Shown in pieces: positions 46,313-57,822 of a stretch of DNA of 64,000 nucleotides; within the stretch, counting starts at the first letter, position 1, and every line of letters begins with the position of its first letter. The position numbers were made by a program, and so were the translations under genes. This stretch comes from Piezodorus guildinii (taxonomy: Eukaryota; Arthropoda; Insecta; Hemiptera; Pentatomidae). The stretch is taken from positions 51,689,917-51,753,916 of the forward strand of contig CM041297.1 in NCBI GenBank assembly GCA_023052935.1, given 5' to 3'. The notes below the pieces were generated by a model. It was given only the letters and a program-made list of their open reading frames with translations. It was not told where the DNA came from and made no database searches.

Positions 46313-48420
46313 TTTTTACTTTCACTTACTATATATAGTAAGGAAAGTATTGCGATCGTGAAAATTTTCGAATTCCAGTTTTCAACGGAAATACACGTTT
46401 TAGGGTCCCCTGAGTCCAAATAACCAAGTCCCGCAAAAAGGTCTGTGTGTGTGTGTGTCTGTGTGTGTGTGTGTCTGTGGTAACTCCCGGGCGGAAACGG
46501 TAAGTCCTATGAAACTGAAATTTCATATTTAAGACAACTATACGCCCGAGACGTGACAAAACTTTTTTCATCAAAATGAGCTTACCAGAAGAGGCACTTT
46601 ATACCATGCATTTTGCACCTTTTTTCGATTTTCTCAAAAACGGTTCCGACGATTTTGATTAAACTCGCTATATCGATGTAAAATTAAATGGGCTTTAATA
46701 TCATGTAGGTTTTATTTGGATAAAAATGGTCTGACAGGGCTTAAATGCCGATATTTTAAATTTTCTTCCTCTAAAGTACCTTTAATTTTTTAGATTCAAT
46801 AATAATAACTAGATTATCTTGTTAGCGCTGATGAAAAACAGGTAAATATATAAATTGAATAAATTCGATACCCAACTAAAGGAGAAAACAGAAAAAATAT
46901 ATTTTTACTTTCACTTACTATATATAGTAAGGAAAGTATTGCGATCGTGAAAATTTTCGAATTCCAGTTTTCAACGGAAATACACGTTTTAGGGTCCCCT
47001 GAGTCCAAATAACCAAGTCCCGCAAAAAGGTCTGTGTGTGTGTGTGTCTGTGTGTGTGTGTGTCTGTGGTAACTCCCGGGCGGAAACGGTAAGTCCTATG
47101 AAACTGAAATTTCATATTTAAGACAACTATACGCCCGAGACGTGACAAAACTTTTTTCATCAAAATGAGCTTACCAGAAGAGGCACTTTATACCATGCAT
47201 TTTGCACCTTTTTTCGATTTTCTCAAAAACGGTTCCGACGATTTTGATTAAACTCGCTATATCGATGTAAAATTAAATGGGCTTTAATATCATGTAGGTT
47301 TTATTTGGATAAAAATGGTCTGACAGGGCTTAAATGCCGATATTTTAAATTTTCTTCCTCTAAAGTACCTTTAATTTTTTAGATTCAATAATAATAACTA
47401 GATTATCTTGTTAGCGCTGATGAAAAACAGGTAAATATATAAATTGAATAAATTCGATACCCAACTAAAGGAGAAAACAGAAAAAATATATTTTTACTTT
47501 CACTTACTATATATAGTAAGGAAAGTATTGCGATCGTGAAAATTTTCGAATTCCAGTTTTCAACGGAAATACACGTTTTAGGGTCCCCTGAGTCCAAATA
47601 ACCAAGTCCCGCAAAAAGGTCTGTGTGTGTGTGTGTGTCTGTGTGTGTGTGGTGTGTGTCTGTGGTAACTCCCGGGCGGAAACGGTAAGTCCTATGAAAC
47701 TGAAATTTCATATTTAAGACAACTATACGCCCGAGACGTGACAAAACTTTTTTCATCAAAATGAGCTTACCAGAAGAGGCACTTTATACCATGCATTTTG
47801 CACCTTTTTTCGATTTTCTCAAAAACGGTTCCGACGATTTTGATTAAACTCACTATATCGATGTAAAATTAAATGGGCTTTAATATCATGTAGGTTTTAT
47901 TTGGATAAAAATGGTCTGACAGGGCTTAAATGCCGATATTTTAAATTTTCTTCCTCTAAAGTACCTTTAATTTTTTAGATTCAATAATAATAACTAGATT
48001 ATCTTGTTAGCGCTGATGAAAAACAGGTAAATATATAAATTGAATAAATTCGATACCCAACTAAAGGAGAAAACAGAAAAAATATTATTTTAATGCAATT
48101 TTTCGTTTTTAAACATAAGAGCAGTAATATACATGAATGATATACCGTTGGAAAGCTAAAGATTTTAGAAAAAATATCATCTCATACACAAGCTTTTAGA
48201 AGTTAATGGAGAGTGATGAAAAGAAGATAAATCTAACTGATTATTTAAGATAATAATATAATAGATTTTTTAATAAAACACATGTTTCTATATAAATTCA
48301 ATTTGATTAATTCCTTAATAATCTCACGTATTTTTATCTCTAACTCTATTTGAAAATTCTTTCATTGATTTTAAAAATGGAGGTAAGTGAAAGTCGTGTG
48401 TTGCCCGCACCAGATTTTAT
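46313..48420 (+). repeat. 589-bp unit in three near-identical tandem copies, plus downstream family sequence
   Basis: ACTTTCACTTACTATATATA starts at 46318, 46907 and 47496, an exact 589-bp period. The copies are virtually identical except for a GT/GTCTGT microsatellite that is a few bases longer in the third and one G/A change near 47851. After the third copy, the family continues through CCGTTGGAAAGCTAAAG to the conserved end GTAAGTGAAAGTCGTG (near 48395) and CCGCACCAGATTTT. Single diverged copies occur at seven or more other places in the window. Only antisense frames are open, and they are copies of each other with no family match. Confidence 0.95.
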
Positions 48421-48649
48421 AATGAAAAATAAATCACATAGATTAAACAAATTTCAGTTTATAACTGTGTTCTACCTACCAGTCATATAAAGTTAAGGTG
48501 AAATTTTAAATATGAGATTTGTTCTATAGTTACAATGTGAATATGATTGGAGAACAAAAGGGAGTAATGAACATTTTTACATAATGAACATTTATCTTTA
48601 CTTATCCAATTAAACAAATTAATTATAAATAAGTATTAAAAATAAAAAA

Positions 48650-50270
48650 TTAAAGAGACTTATGAACAGCTTCATTTGATTCATCTTTGGGATTCCCAAG
48701 CGCTCTCATGTCTCCACTTGGTACACTGAGTTGAAGTGGCCTTACCTAAAATTGCAACGGCAATACTTCATAAGAACCTACCTTTATCAATCCTTTAAAA
48801 CTAAAAAAATCCTTGTATATTTTCAACATGTTCACCCCATTCTCCTCTGTCCATTCCATCAACACAAGATCCCAGTCCTTAAACCTACTCATTCCCTCTC
48901 ATAGAAACACTTCGTTTAAGATATCCTTTGTGATTTGTGCATCTTAAATCTGGAATTCTTTACCAAAGTCCATTCTTACATCTCAATTCTTCACTGTCTT
49001 TAAACATCAACTATTCATCCATCTCCTAGAATATCAATCTACCGTGCCTATGTTAAGTTGAACTGTTTAGCCTCTATGTTCTTTATTCAATTTTTATCTT
49101 AATGTTTTATTGTTTAAGTATATGTTTTTGTTTATTTAAAATTCTTTAAGGTAGTAATATTACCTTTGTACTTATATATAAATTTATCATTATTTGCTAT
49201 CCATTATGTGTTTAAATGATGTATATAATATTATAAACTTTGTATAGACCAGAGATGGGCAAAATCGCATTCAGATATATGAATACGAATGCATCCGGGA
49301 AGATCGAGTTTTGAAAATACGAATACGGATGCAATCATATTTCAAAAAAGAATACGAATGCATTCGTATTTCGAAAAAAATACGAATACGAATATATTCA
49401 CAGATGTAGACAGGTATACGCCCGAATTTCACAGGTATGCAAAGAGATACAGTCACATTCCACTGGTGTGGGCCGTATTCCACTGATCTAAAACATATAC
49501 GGGCCTGTGTACAAGTCAATATGTGCACATTTGCTGGCGTGAATTCAAATACGGTCGTATAATATATTACATTAAAAGTATATCTCAAGTATAATCTCAA
49601 GAAAAATATATCAAATGGATAATATTTATTTTAGTTTTTAATATAATTTATAAGCGCATTACTGCATTAATGTTTTTCATTTTCCACAAATTAATAAATT
49701 TTAAGAAATATTTGTTAAATTATTTCATTATAGAGAAGAGAACTGTATGAGAGTTGATATATGTGAATAAATAGATATTCGTACTTAAAGAAGTTATTTC
49801 AACAATATTTGAATCATATTAAAAAAAAAAATTATAAATATTAAATTTTATGTCTTTTAATATAAGATATTATACGACCGTATTCGAATTCACGCCTGCA
49901 AATGCGCACATATTGACTTGTACACAGGCCCGTATACGTTTTTAGACCAGTTGACTACGGCCCACACCAGTGGAATATGACTGTATTCCTTTGCATACCT
50001 GTGAAATTCAGGTGTATACCTGTCTACATCTGTGAATATATTCATATTTTTTTTCGAAATACGAATGGATTCGTATTCTTTTTTTAAATATGATTGCATT
50101 CGTATTCGTATTTTCAAAACTCGATCTTCCCGAATGCATTCGTATTCGTATATCCGAATGCGATTTTGTCTATCTCTGGTATAGACAGAAGAGGAATTTC
50201 AAAAATGTACTTTTATATTATTCTTAGGGGACTTGCTGTCCCAGAATAATATCTATTTTTCATCCATCTG
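48650..50270 (+). pseudogene. LINE 3' end (family 1) split by a hAT-type element
   Basis: The stretch 48660-49030 has degenerate C-terminal ORF2 content (HLKSGILYQSP-like, FTVFKHQLFIHLL). It is followed by a long AT-rich 3' UTR interrupted at 49250-50178. It ends at GGGAC (50228) TTGCT GTCCC (50242), CAGAATAATATC and TTTTCATCCATC, the family 1 tail. Confidence 0.65.
49242..50186. mobile_element. hAT-type foldback element with 8-bp target duplication
   Basis: The element at 49250-50178 starts CAGAGATGGGCAAAATCGCA and ends with the inverse, TGCGATTTTG...ATCTCTG. GTATAGAC at 49242-49249 recurs at 50179-50186. An 8-bp duplication and CAGRGATGG ends are hallmarks of hAT transposons. The arms are about 320 bases each, internally rich in ATTCGTATTCGTATT motifs, around a 290-base AT-rich spacer. 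No transposase is encoded. It sits in a LINE 3' UTR within intron 3 of the transporter. Confidence 0.9.
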
Positions 50271-50462
50271 TCATCAGCATAGACTAAAGAGAGCAATAGT
50301 ATAATTTTAGAATGCTATATGAAAAACATTAAAACAGATACTGCTTTGAGAAACTCAAACTAGAATAAAAAAAACCTTTAAATAAATATACAATACAAAA
50401 CTTGTTTGTAAGTTCAAACTATTGATATTTGTTTATAACTTAAAACATTATGGCTGTTTTAG

Positions 50463-50768
50463 GACAAATTCAGCCGTGAAAATGAAAGTGGTACTGGCCT
50501 TAAAAAGCTTATGAGTACACCTGTCCTAAAAGCGTTGGCAATGTCACTTTTTCTCATCATTCTGCAACAGGGAAGTGGTATTAACGCAGTTTTGGCTTAT
50601 GTCCAGCCGATCTTTCAAAAAGCCAGTCTCAGCTTGGATGACACTGTTGTGCCCATGCTGGTTGGTTTGACTAATTTGATTTCATCATTACCTGTTCCTC
50701 TTCTTGTTGGAAAATTCGGAGTAAAGATAGTCCTTGTAACTTGTGGAGTTGCAATGGGTGTTTGTTTG
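50463..50768 (+). CDS. Tret1-like: Trehalose/sugar transporter, exon 4 (end of central loop, TM7-TM9)
   Basis: The acceptor GTTTTAG ends at 50462 and the donor GTAAGT starts at 50769, both phase 0, giving residues 231-332. The loop residues DKFSRENESGTGLKKLMSTP lead into TM7 with SLFLIILQQGSGINAVLAY. QQ.SGIN is the diagnostic TM7 motif of SLC2/Tret1 sugar transporters, with the two Gln contacting sugar in solved homologues. Next come SLSLDDTVVPMLVGLTNLIS (TM8) and VPLLVGKFGVKIVLVTCGVA (TM8-TM9). The loop between TM8 and TM9 is GKFGVK where the family normally has D..GRR, a notable change at an otherwise conserved place. Confidence 0.95.
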
Positions 50769-50819
50769 GTAAGTAACAAAATTATTTGATTTTAGTTTTA
50801 TGTTACTTTGGTTACCTTA

Positions 50820-51790
50820 TGTAAGAAAATAAACTTTTTTTTTACAAAATTACAAGATATTTACAAATGATTTCTGATGAGACATCCTTACAATCAGCAA
50901 GATTTTTTATTTTTATGTACATTAGCCTTAATGACTTAAATATAATATATTGAAACTGAAATTATAGTGCAGTTGTAGGAAATATTATACAAAAAACCTA
51001 CATATAAAAAATAATAAAATGATTGAAAATATAAAATTTGTAAATTAAAACAAACTTTAACAACAGATGTTTTGTTCTTTTATGAGTGTAGCGTTTTCAA
51101 AGAAGATTTATTATAATTACATATTTCTTTTATTAATGGGTTTTAGGAGACTGGAGTTTTACTGAAATAAAAATAAGTTTGAGAATGGATAAATTGTTAA
51201 ACTGTAGGAAGCTGCAGGTCTTGTAGCAATAATGATATTTTTGTGTAGCGGTGATAATTATTAACTATCTACATTGACAGGTTTTGGATTCTTTCAAGTT
51301 TTTTGTAATCAGTTAAGCAGATTGAGCTCCAGACTGGCGAGGCATATGTAATCAGCGAGCGAATAACTGCTTTATATATTATTAATTTTTTATGAGGGCT
51401 CAGATGGGATTTTCTGTTAAAATAAGGAAACATTTTAAATATCATTTGTTTCACTTCATTGCTTTTTCTATTGATATGTTCAGTGAATGGTAATCAATTT
51501 GTCTAAAGTTAGCCCTAGGTACTGCACGGATTTTGACCAAGGGTTGGAAACTGAGTTTATCTTGATAAGGTGGTTTATTTGTTGGCGACATTTGGTGAAT
51601 AGGATCACTTCGGATTTGGTGGGGTTAATTTTCAACTTCCATTTTATATAATAATTGTTAAACTTATTAAAGTATTGTTGTAGGCGATTAACTATTGTTT
51701 CAATGCAGTATGAAGAAGTATACAATGCCATATCATCGGCTTATAAGGACCTCATCACAGATTGTTGGATCGGTAGGTCGGAAATGAAGA
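50820..51790 (-). pseudogene. Jockey-clade LINE (family 3), RT fragment plus 3' UTR
   Basis: The minus strand reads ADDMALYTSS (motif C, the Tyr codon turned to TAA), NNYYIKWKLKINPTKSEVIL, VQYLGLTLDKLITI, then in another frame HKKLIIYKAVIRSLITYASP and VWSSICLTDYKKLERIQNLS. A 400-base 3' UTR ends at 50825 with TGATTGTAAGG-type sequence and a terminal AATAAA. The protein is closer to Drosophila-type Jockey/F elements than to the other copies here. Confidence 0.85.
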
Positions 51791-52320
51791 AATTAATCAT
51801 TGGTTACCTCATCATATCTTTTGTATTAACTCTATGCTTGTAACTAATACAGTACTAAAATAGAGTGATTGGTCCACTAAATATCTCACTAGGAGCATAA
51901 AGATTTAAGGTTCACGAGATGCCATTGGAAAATTATATTAAATTACCTTAATAAAAAATCCTTGGCTTGTAACAAAAATAACTAACACAATTAAATTGCA
52001 TGCGGTAAATATAGTAAATAGGTACCTATATTTCATTTCTAAATTTTAGTAATTAACTAAAAATAATGTTTTGTGGTCAGTTCTTGGAGCGTGAGTCTAG
52101 CATATACCATCTTGTTTGGTTATCTTAAAAATTAATCTCAACTGCCATCACTTATTTGTTTTATTAATTATTTCAACAAAAAAAGGTTTTGGTTAGTCGG
52201 ATGAGCCTTAAAATGAATACAATGATTTCGAGTAGGTATTATACTGTATAATTTTAGAAAATATTTAGGTTTTTAACCAATTTACTTGCTTATATTTAAT
52301 GAAGTGACAATGGTTGACTG
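51791..52320. other. Intronic AT-rich stretch
   Basis: No gene, LINE domain or inverted repeat recognised. Confidence 0.45.
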
Positions 52321-52324
52321 TGTG

Positions 52325-52530
52325 TATATATGGGAGAAGTTGGTTCAGGGTGCAGTCAATAGAACACACAATTAAGTATAAACTTAATTTATTGGTGATG
52401 TTTCGGCCTAAATTATAAGCCTTCTTCAGGACTATAAGAAAAAACAAAAAACAAAGATATCAATCATTAAAGATAAAAACGATGATGATAACAACAAAGA
52501 TAACAACAACGAAGATAACAACCAGTAAAG
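52325..52530 (-). mobile_element. Single-arm foldback relic (copy d)
   Basis: GAGAAGTTGGTTCAGGGTGC, GAACACACAATTAAG and GATGTTTCGGCCTAAATTAT then AAGCCTTCTTCAGG match the left arm of the foldback at 58653. The opposite arm is missing. A degenerate AAAGATAACAAC repeat follows. Confidence 0.75.
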
Positions 52531-52565
52531 ATAACAACTTGCTTATTTTTTAATTGAAATCTAGA

Positions 52566-53221
52566 ATTGAGATTGATGTTGATTTCCAAGAGGTACTAAA
52601 GAATATTTTTTATGAAATTGGTATTTTTACGTATTTGTATTCTCATCATTTAGTTTCATCTAAATATTCTCTTTGATTTTATCTAATGAATGCTCAAGTC
52701 CTTTAAAAATGTGATTTAGAAATGCTGTTATTTTCTAAAGGTACTAATTACGCATTTTTTTAAAATTTATTTATCGTAATTTACAACTGTACTTAAGAAT
52801 ACAATAAGTAAGTATGTAGAATGAAAATAAAAAGTCATGAAAATGTCTTGAGAAAGAACTACCCAGTGATTGCACTTCACTGACTATTTTAAGACAGTTT
52901 GTCCCGAAGCCACCTTCTTTTCAGTCGCCTTGGAGGGTTATCAGGGATATCTGAGGAAGATAAATTGGTTTTGTGTGGGCAGGGAGTTTAGAATGGAAAG
53001 AGGAGTACCTAATTACGCATTTAGTTTCCATCCAAATCAACTGAAACATTTCAATTCATAACTTTAATGTAGTTTTATTAATATAGTAAAAAAATAATTT
53101 TTGGTTTTAATGCGATAAGAGACAAATAAGTTGGTTTGATAATATTGCAATGAGAGAGTTTGGCTCTTACTGTAAAATTTCCTGGAATGGATATAGTACC
53201 TTTTGGAAATCAACAACTCAA
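52566..53221. mobile_element. MITE (TTTTGGAAATCAAC TIR), second copy, split by a LINE
   Basis: The left end TTGATTTCCAAGAGGTACTA (52575 on) and the right end TAGTACCTTTTGGAAATCAA (to 53213) are inverted. The interior matches the copy at 14341-14696 (TTGATTTTATCTAATGAAYR, TTTTCTAAAGG). It carries a 252-bp LINE insertion. Confidence 0.75.
52745..53022 (-). mobile_element. Jockey-like LINE 3' scrap with 13-bp target duplication
   Basis: TAATTACGCATTT at 52745-52757 recurs at 53010-53022. The 252 bases between are, on the minus strand, the last ORF2 codons (NPPRRLKRRW-like) and 3' UTR of a Jockey copy, ending in poly-A (poly-T next to the left repeat). This is a severe 5' truncation. Confidence 0.88.
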
Positions 53222-53246
53222 TTATTTTTAACATTATGGAAGGAGA

Positions 53247-53447
53247 TGGTTTAATATGTTTTGGATTGAAATTAAATGTTAACTTAGTAACTTTTGAAAA
53301 GAACTGCAATTTTCTAACACGTGATTTTTTGAATTTAGGTCATTGGTTTAATATGCTTGGGATTGAAATTAAATATTAACTTAGTAACTTTTAAAAATAA
53401 CTGCAATTTTCTAACACCTAAACGTGATTTTTGAATTTAGGTCATTG
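53247..53447 (+). repeat. Two-copy tandem repeat of about 96-100 bp
   Basis: GGTTTAATATGTTTTGGATTG to GAATTTAGGTCATT is followed by a second copy with a few substitutions and a 6-base insertion (CTAAAC). Confidence 0.85.
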
Positions 53448-53449
53448 CC

Positions 53450-54005
53450 ATTTTACTGATTGCATGAAGGGGCTCGTAAACAATTTTTTTTCGGAACCTA
53501 TGCTCTAGATAAATATGAATAATGATAATAAAATAAATAATAAACTCTCAATTGATTGGTTAAAGATAGGTCAAGTCTTTGATAAAACAGAAAGCATGAC
53601 TGATGGTCAAGTATTATCTTTTGTTATTAGAAGGATGCTAGGTCTACACCACAAAGTATATATTTCTATCTGGTTTATTGATAATTTTAATATACCAGTA
53701 ATTCTGCCATGATGGGAATTTTGATGTCCTGAGTTTTAATATGATGCCAGGAACACCATAGCTTTCCTCAGCAACTGTTTGAATGCTTCAGTAGTAATTA
53801 AATTACAACCAGGAGCTTTTAGCCTTTTATTCCAAAAGGGCTCAAAATGTTGTAATATGAAATATTATAAAAATTAATGAATTAATGCAGGATTATTCTC
53901 TTAAGTAATTATACACTAAAGAATAACATTTGGTTTGTAACACCATATGAGATGGAGTAAACGAAGGTGTTGCTTTATACCAACACAATTGGAATGTTTA
54001 TATTG
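53450..54005. other. Intronic AT-rich stretch
   Basis: A 65-codon open frame at 53515-53712 has no recognisable family or splice context. Nothing else seen. Confidence 0.4.
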
Positions 54006-54009
54006 TTTA

Positions 54010-54200
54010 ATAATAGTAATAATAATGATTGCTTTATTTCATCCTTAACAGAACAATAAGCCTCTCCCTTGGGAGGTAAAAGCAAAATTTTCTCTTCTTG
54101 GTTCATGCTGCTTTACAATATTTACATTTTAGAACTTATAATATACGTACAATAGGACATTTCTTGCCTGGTTCAAACTCCATGTATTTAATGATAGACT
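54010..54200 (-). mobile_element. LINE 3' tail (family 4)
   Basis: On the minus strand the hairpin CTCCC-AA-GGGAG (54064-54075) is followed by GGATGAAATAAAGCAATCAT and a TTA repeat. The upstream part is not recognisable as ORF2. Confidence 0.55.
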
Positions 54201-54509
54201 TTTTGTCACATTATTCCACATTTGCCTATTTTTGGCCACTGTAGTATCATATTAACATGTAATGTATTTGTAAAGTCATTAGGTAAATCATTTAAATAAA
54301 GAAGAAAGGTAAATCTTTTCTCATCTGACAATTTTATTTTTGGAATGGCATTAAAACCTTTCAATGTTTAGGCAACATCTTAGTATACTTCCACAAACTT
54401 TGATGATTGTCATTCAAAAGGTTATCTACATTTGTAACAATGAATTCGTCTCCAAAACTCCAGCCTCTGAAAACCCATTAATAAAAGAAATAGGTAATTG
54501 TAATAAATA

Positions 54510-54810
54510 TTCTTTGAAAAGTTACACTCATAAAAGAACAAAACATGTGTTGTTAAATTAAGATAGTTTGTTTTAATTTATAAATTTTATATTTTCAATC
54601 ATTTTATTCTTTTTTATTTGTAGGTTTTTGTTTAATTTTTCCTACAACTGCACTCTAATTTCAGTTTAAATTTATTACATTTAATTCATTTAGGCTAATG
54701 AATTATAATTACCTAAAAATAAAAAAATCTTGCTGATTGTAAGGATGTCTCATCCGAAATAATTTATAAATATCTTGTAATTTTGTTAATAAAGTTTATT
54801 TTCTTCTATT
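54510..54810 (+). mobile_element. LINE 3' UTR (family 3), 5'-truncated
   Basis: GTTACACTCATAAAAGAACA, TTTTCAATCATTTTATTCTT, TCCTACAACTGCACTCTAAT and TGATTGTAAGGATGTCTCAT follow the order of the 3' UTR of the minus-strand LINE at 50820-51260. Confidence 0.8.
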
Positions 54811-55797
54811 TAATATAGTTAACAAAGTATGTAAGGTGACATGAAGTGAAGCAAAAGATGCCTAAGAGAATAATAAAATAGAAAATAAAATACAAATGTA
54901 AAGTATAGTAAACTAAAAAATAGTATAGGAAATAAAAAGTAAATATAAATTAAAAGGAGATAGTATATAAATTTAAAAGAAAACATGAACATTAAAAAAT
55001 CTAATAACATGATGTGTAATAATGAGAGTGATAGAAAATAAAAAGCAAAATAAAAATAAAAGAAGGTTGTGCCTGACCATCTCTCTGCAAAGTACGGAAG
55101 CTGAATGACAGTGAAATTTAATGGCTAAAAACTGGAGGGAGGTATTTCTTTACAAAATTTGTCTTCTAAATTAATTGTCCAGTTAGTTATATATTGGGTT
55201 GTTTAATATGAAGTGTTTGTTTTTATTATTTCAGAAATTTAAAATAGGATTAGTGGGCTTGTGTTGTTCAAAATGTTTATATTTACAGATTATAATTAGC
55301 CATCATTAATCCTTTCTTGTCTGATAATATTTACTATCATTTAAATTCATCGCACATTGTTTAGTATGTCATCAAGTATGACAATGGAAACACGGGATGG
55401 TTGAGAAATGTTTTTTATGAGTTTAAACTTGGGCACTTAGCAACCCAGGATGCAATAAACATTACCACAGTATTCGGAAAAAGGTGTTGCAACAAATGTA
55501 CTATTCATCATAGGTTAAAAATATTGTTGGCTGTTAAAACAGATTTGGATAACCAATCCAGAAGACCTCCAACAGTAATTGATGACGATAAACTTGAGTG
55601 AAACCATCACATCTATTTGGTTCTGCAGTGTTATTGACATAGTGCACAAAAAAAACTTGATAAGAAGCTACCTCCATTGGTTAATTGGAAGGAACCTATA
55701 CTCTTACTTGAAAATGGCAAAACTTATGTTTAATAATAGACAGTGAAGAAACTTAACGAGTGAAGTCGTTCCCCTCCCACTTCATTCACCAGACTTT

Positions 55798-57657
55798 CAG
55801 TAGGCAAAAAAAGTAGTTGCACAGCATGAATTATTTTATTTAACAACAATATGCAACTTGAAATATCACAATAAATATTTTTTGCTAGTCTAAATATAAC
55901 AAAAATCAAGCATTTGTGCTTGAATTTTTTATAACTATTATCTTCACTTTAACAGTTAAACAATTAACGAAATTTTATGCAAAATAAGTATTTGTATAGC
56001 CTGAAAATCACATTGCCTTTTTTTTTACACAATTTTCAGTATTTGTGTGCCCCCTTTTCGCCTTTATAGTCATTTCCGATCTCCTCGGCATGGATTCCAC
56101 CAATTTTTGTATCACATTTTAGCCAATGTTGTTCCATTTCTTTATTAGGCAGTTTTCTAGATGATTTTTGTCTGTAATGTGTTTTTTTCTTACTTTTTGA
56201 TCCGAAACATGCCACAAATTTTCAATTGGATTAATATTAGGGGACTGAGGAGAGGTAATTAGCCTACATGAAGCATTGTAAAGGAGCCATTCTTTGGTAA
56301 GATTCGCTGTATGCTTCGGATCGTTGTCTTGTTGAAAATAAAATTAATTAATATCATTTCTGTGAACCTTAATTTCTTAGCACTGGATTTCAAATTACAG
56401 CGCAATATTTCCACATAAATTTTGGCCGTCGTATGCCCATTAATAAATTCCAAATTTCCCACACCTTCATATGCCATACAGTCCCAGACCATAGTACTTC
56501 CTCCCCCATGTTTTACATTGTACAGAATTACTGTATAAGTTAAAATGTAATTCTCTAGCCTTGTATTTTTTTTTTTTTTTTCCAAACTGTAAGAATGCTA
56601 GCCGGTTTAAATATTTCAAATTTATTTTTGTCTGAAAATATAATCTTTTTCCAAAACTCTAATCGTTTATCTCTCTATGGATATATATAGAGTTATGGAT
56701 TAATTCATTTATTAGGAAATTGTTAAGTTCTATTATTTTATAGCAGATTTTTTTCATATGTTTATATTCCATATATTTTGTATATATCTATATATAAATA
56801 GGTATTTTTTTATTTGTAAATAAACATTTATTTTATTGGTCTCTCGGCCAGACATGTATATATCGAAATGTATATTTACTGTACGATATTGTTATTCTTA
56901 AGGGACATAGTCCCAGAATAAAGTTATTTTTATTATTATTATATTTTTACAAATTGTAATTTCTTCTGCCGGCTCAGTAAATGCTTCTTTTGAGGACGCC
57001 TACCTTTAATTCCCTCATTATGCAGAATATTCCTTATTGTTTGTGACGTAACAGCATTACCCAATGTTTTTGCCATGTCCTCTGCAATTTTTTGTACTCT
57101 AGATTTTGTATTTTTTAGAGCATTTCGTACTATTTGACGGTTTAGTCTATGAGAGAGTTTGGATGGTTGTCCTTTCCAGGGTTTGTTTTGAAAACCCAAA
57201 TCTCATGCATTTTCTGATTTCACGGTAACTTTTTCCTAACTCATGCAAAACAATGATTTTTTCACGATCAGAACATGATATTTCTTTTTTCTTCGGTGTG
57301 TTTATCAATTCAAACATAAAGCTCTACTGAATCATAGTACAAAACTCCTCTACTATCGTATTCATCCTTATTTGTTTGTAAACAATGTTAACCTATACCA
57401 AAACCCAAATATTAATTTTAAGATCTGAGCGTGCAAATACTTTTTTTGCATGAAATTCTGTTGATGTAATTGTTATACAATTTGTTTTTTTAGACAACTG
57501 CTATTATATTTTTGAATTTAAGCAACTATAGAATAAAACAAATGCATTACATGTTATTTTCTGTTTTTAGTTAAAACCCTGTACCTCTACAACCCATGTT
57601 AGTAGTTAAAAGTTAACACAAATTTTTATTGTGTGCAAATACTTTTTTTGCCTACTG
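55798..57657 (-). mobile_element. Tc1-like element with DD34E transposase relic, nested in mariner
   Basis: Ends CAGTAGGCAAAAAAAGTA are inverted at 55798 and 57657. The right flank is TA and the left flank is TT, probably a mutated TA. The length is about 1.6 kb after removing an inner 250-bp LINE tail, the usual full length. The minus strand encodes the N-terminal HTH (PWKGQPSKLSHRLNRQIVRN, GNAVTSQTIRNILH) at 57199-56939. After the insertion it reads RLEFWKKIIFSDKNKF (first Asp), MVWDCMAYEGVG, FQQDNDPKHTANLTKEW (second Asp), SPNINPIENLW (Glu) and KKWNNI. All three catalytic codons survive, but frameshifts, a stop and the insertion block expression. Confidence 0.9.
56690..56940 (+). mobile_element. 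LINE 3' tail (family 1) inserted in the Tc1 transposase
   Basis: AT-rich 3' UTR ending TTCTTAAGGGACATAGTCCC (stem 56902-56914), AGAATAAAGTTATT and a (TTA)n tail. It separates the codons for LQFVKI from RLEFWKK in the Tc1 gene, so it is a clean insertion into coding sequence. Confidence 0.8.
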
Positions 57658-57822
57658 TATCTCCAGCAGATTTCCATTTATTCTGAAATTGGGACGACTG
57701 CCTTAAGGGAAAAGTTTTTAAAAAAGATTCTCAGTTCAAAAGCACATTTTCTGACTTTATTAAGTTGTTTTTCTAAATAATATTTGCTTTTAAACCAGAT
57801 ATTTCATATAAAATGACCCAAT

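Larger units (their letters stand above)
55194..57822 (+). mobile_element. mariner relic split by a Tc1 element
   Basis: The left end TTGGGTTGTTTAATATGAAG at 55194 and right end ATATAAAATGACCCAA at 57822 are diverged versions of the mariner TIRs at 43168-44073. The transposase N-terminus is readable from about 55380 (YEFKLGHLA, INITTVFGKRCCNKCTIH, DLDNQSRRPPTVIDDDKLE) but is broken. After the Tc1, fragments of the C-terminal end remain (57720-57800). The catalytic centre is not preserved. Confidence 0.75.

Noticed and set aside
46329..47759. Three antisense frames with nearly identical 81-118-residue proteins
   Set aside because: They arise from the triplicated 589-bp repeat, run through a GT microsatellite (His-Thr runs), and are broken in the diverged copy at 61745.
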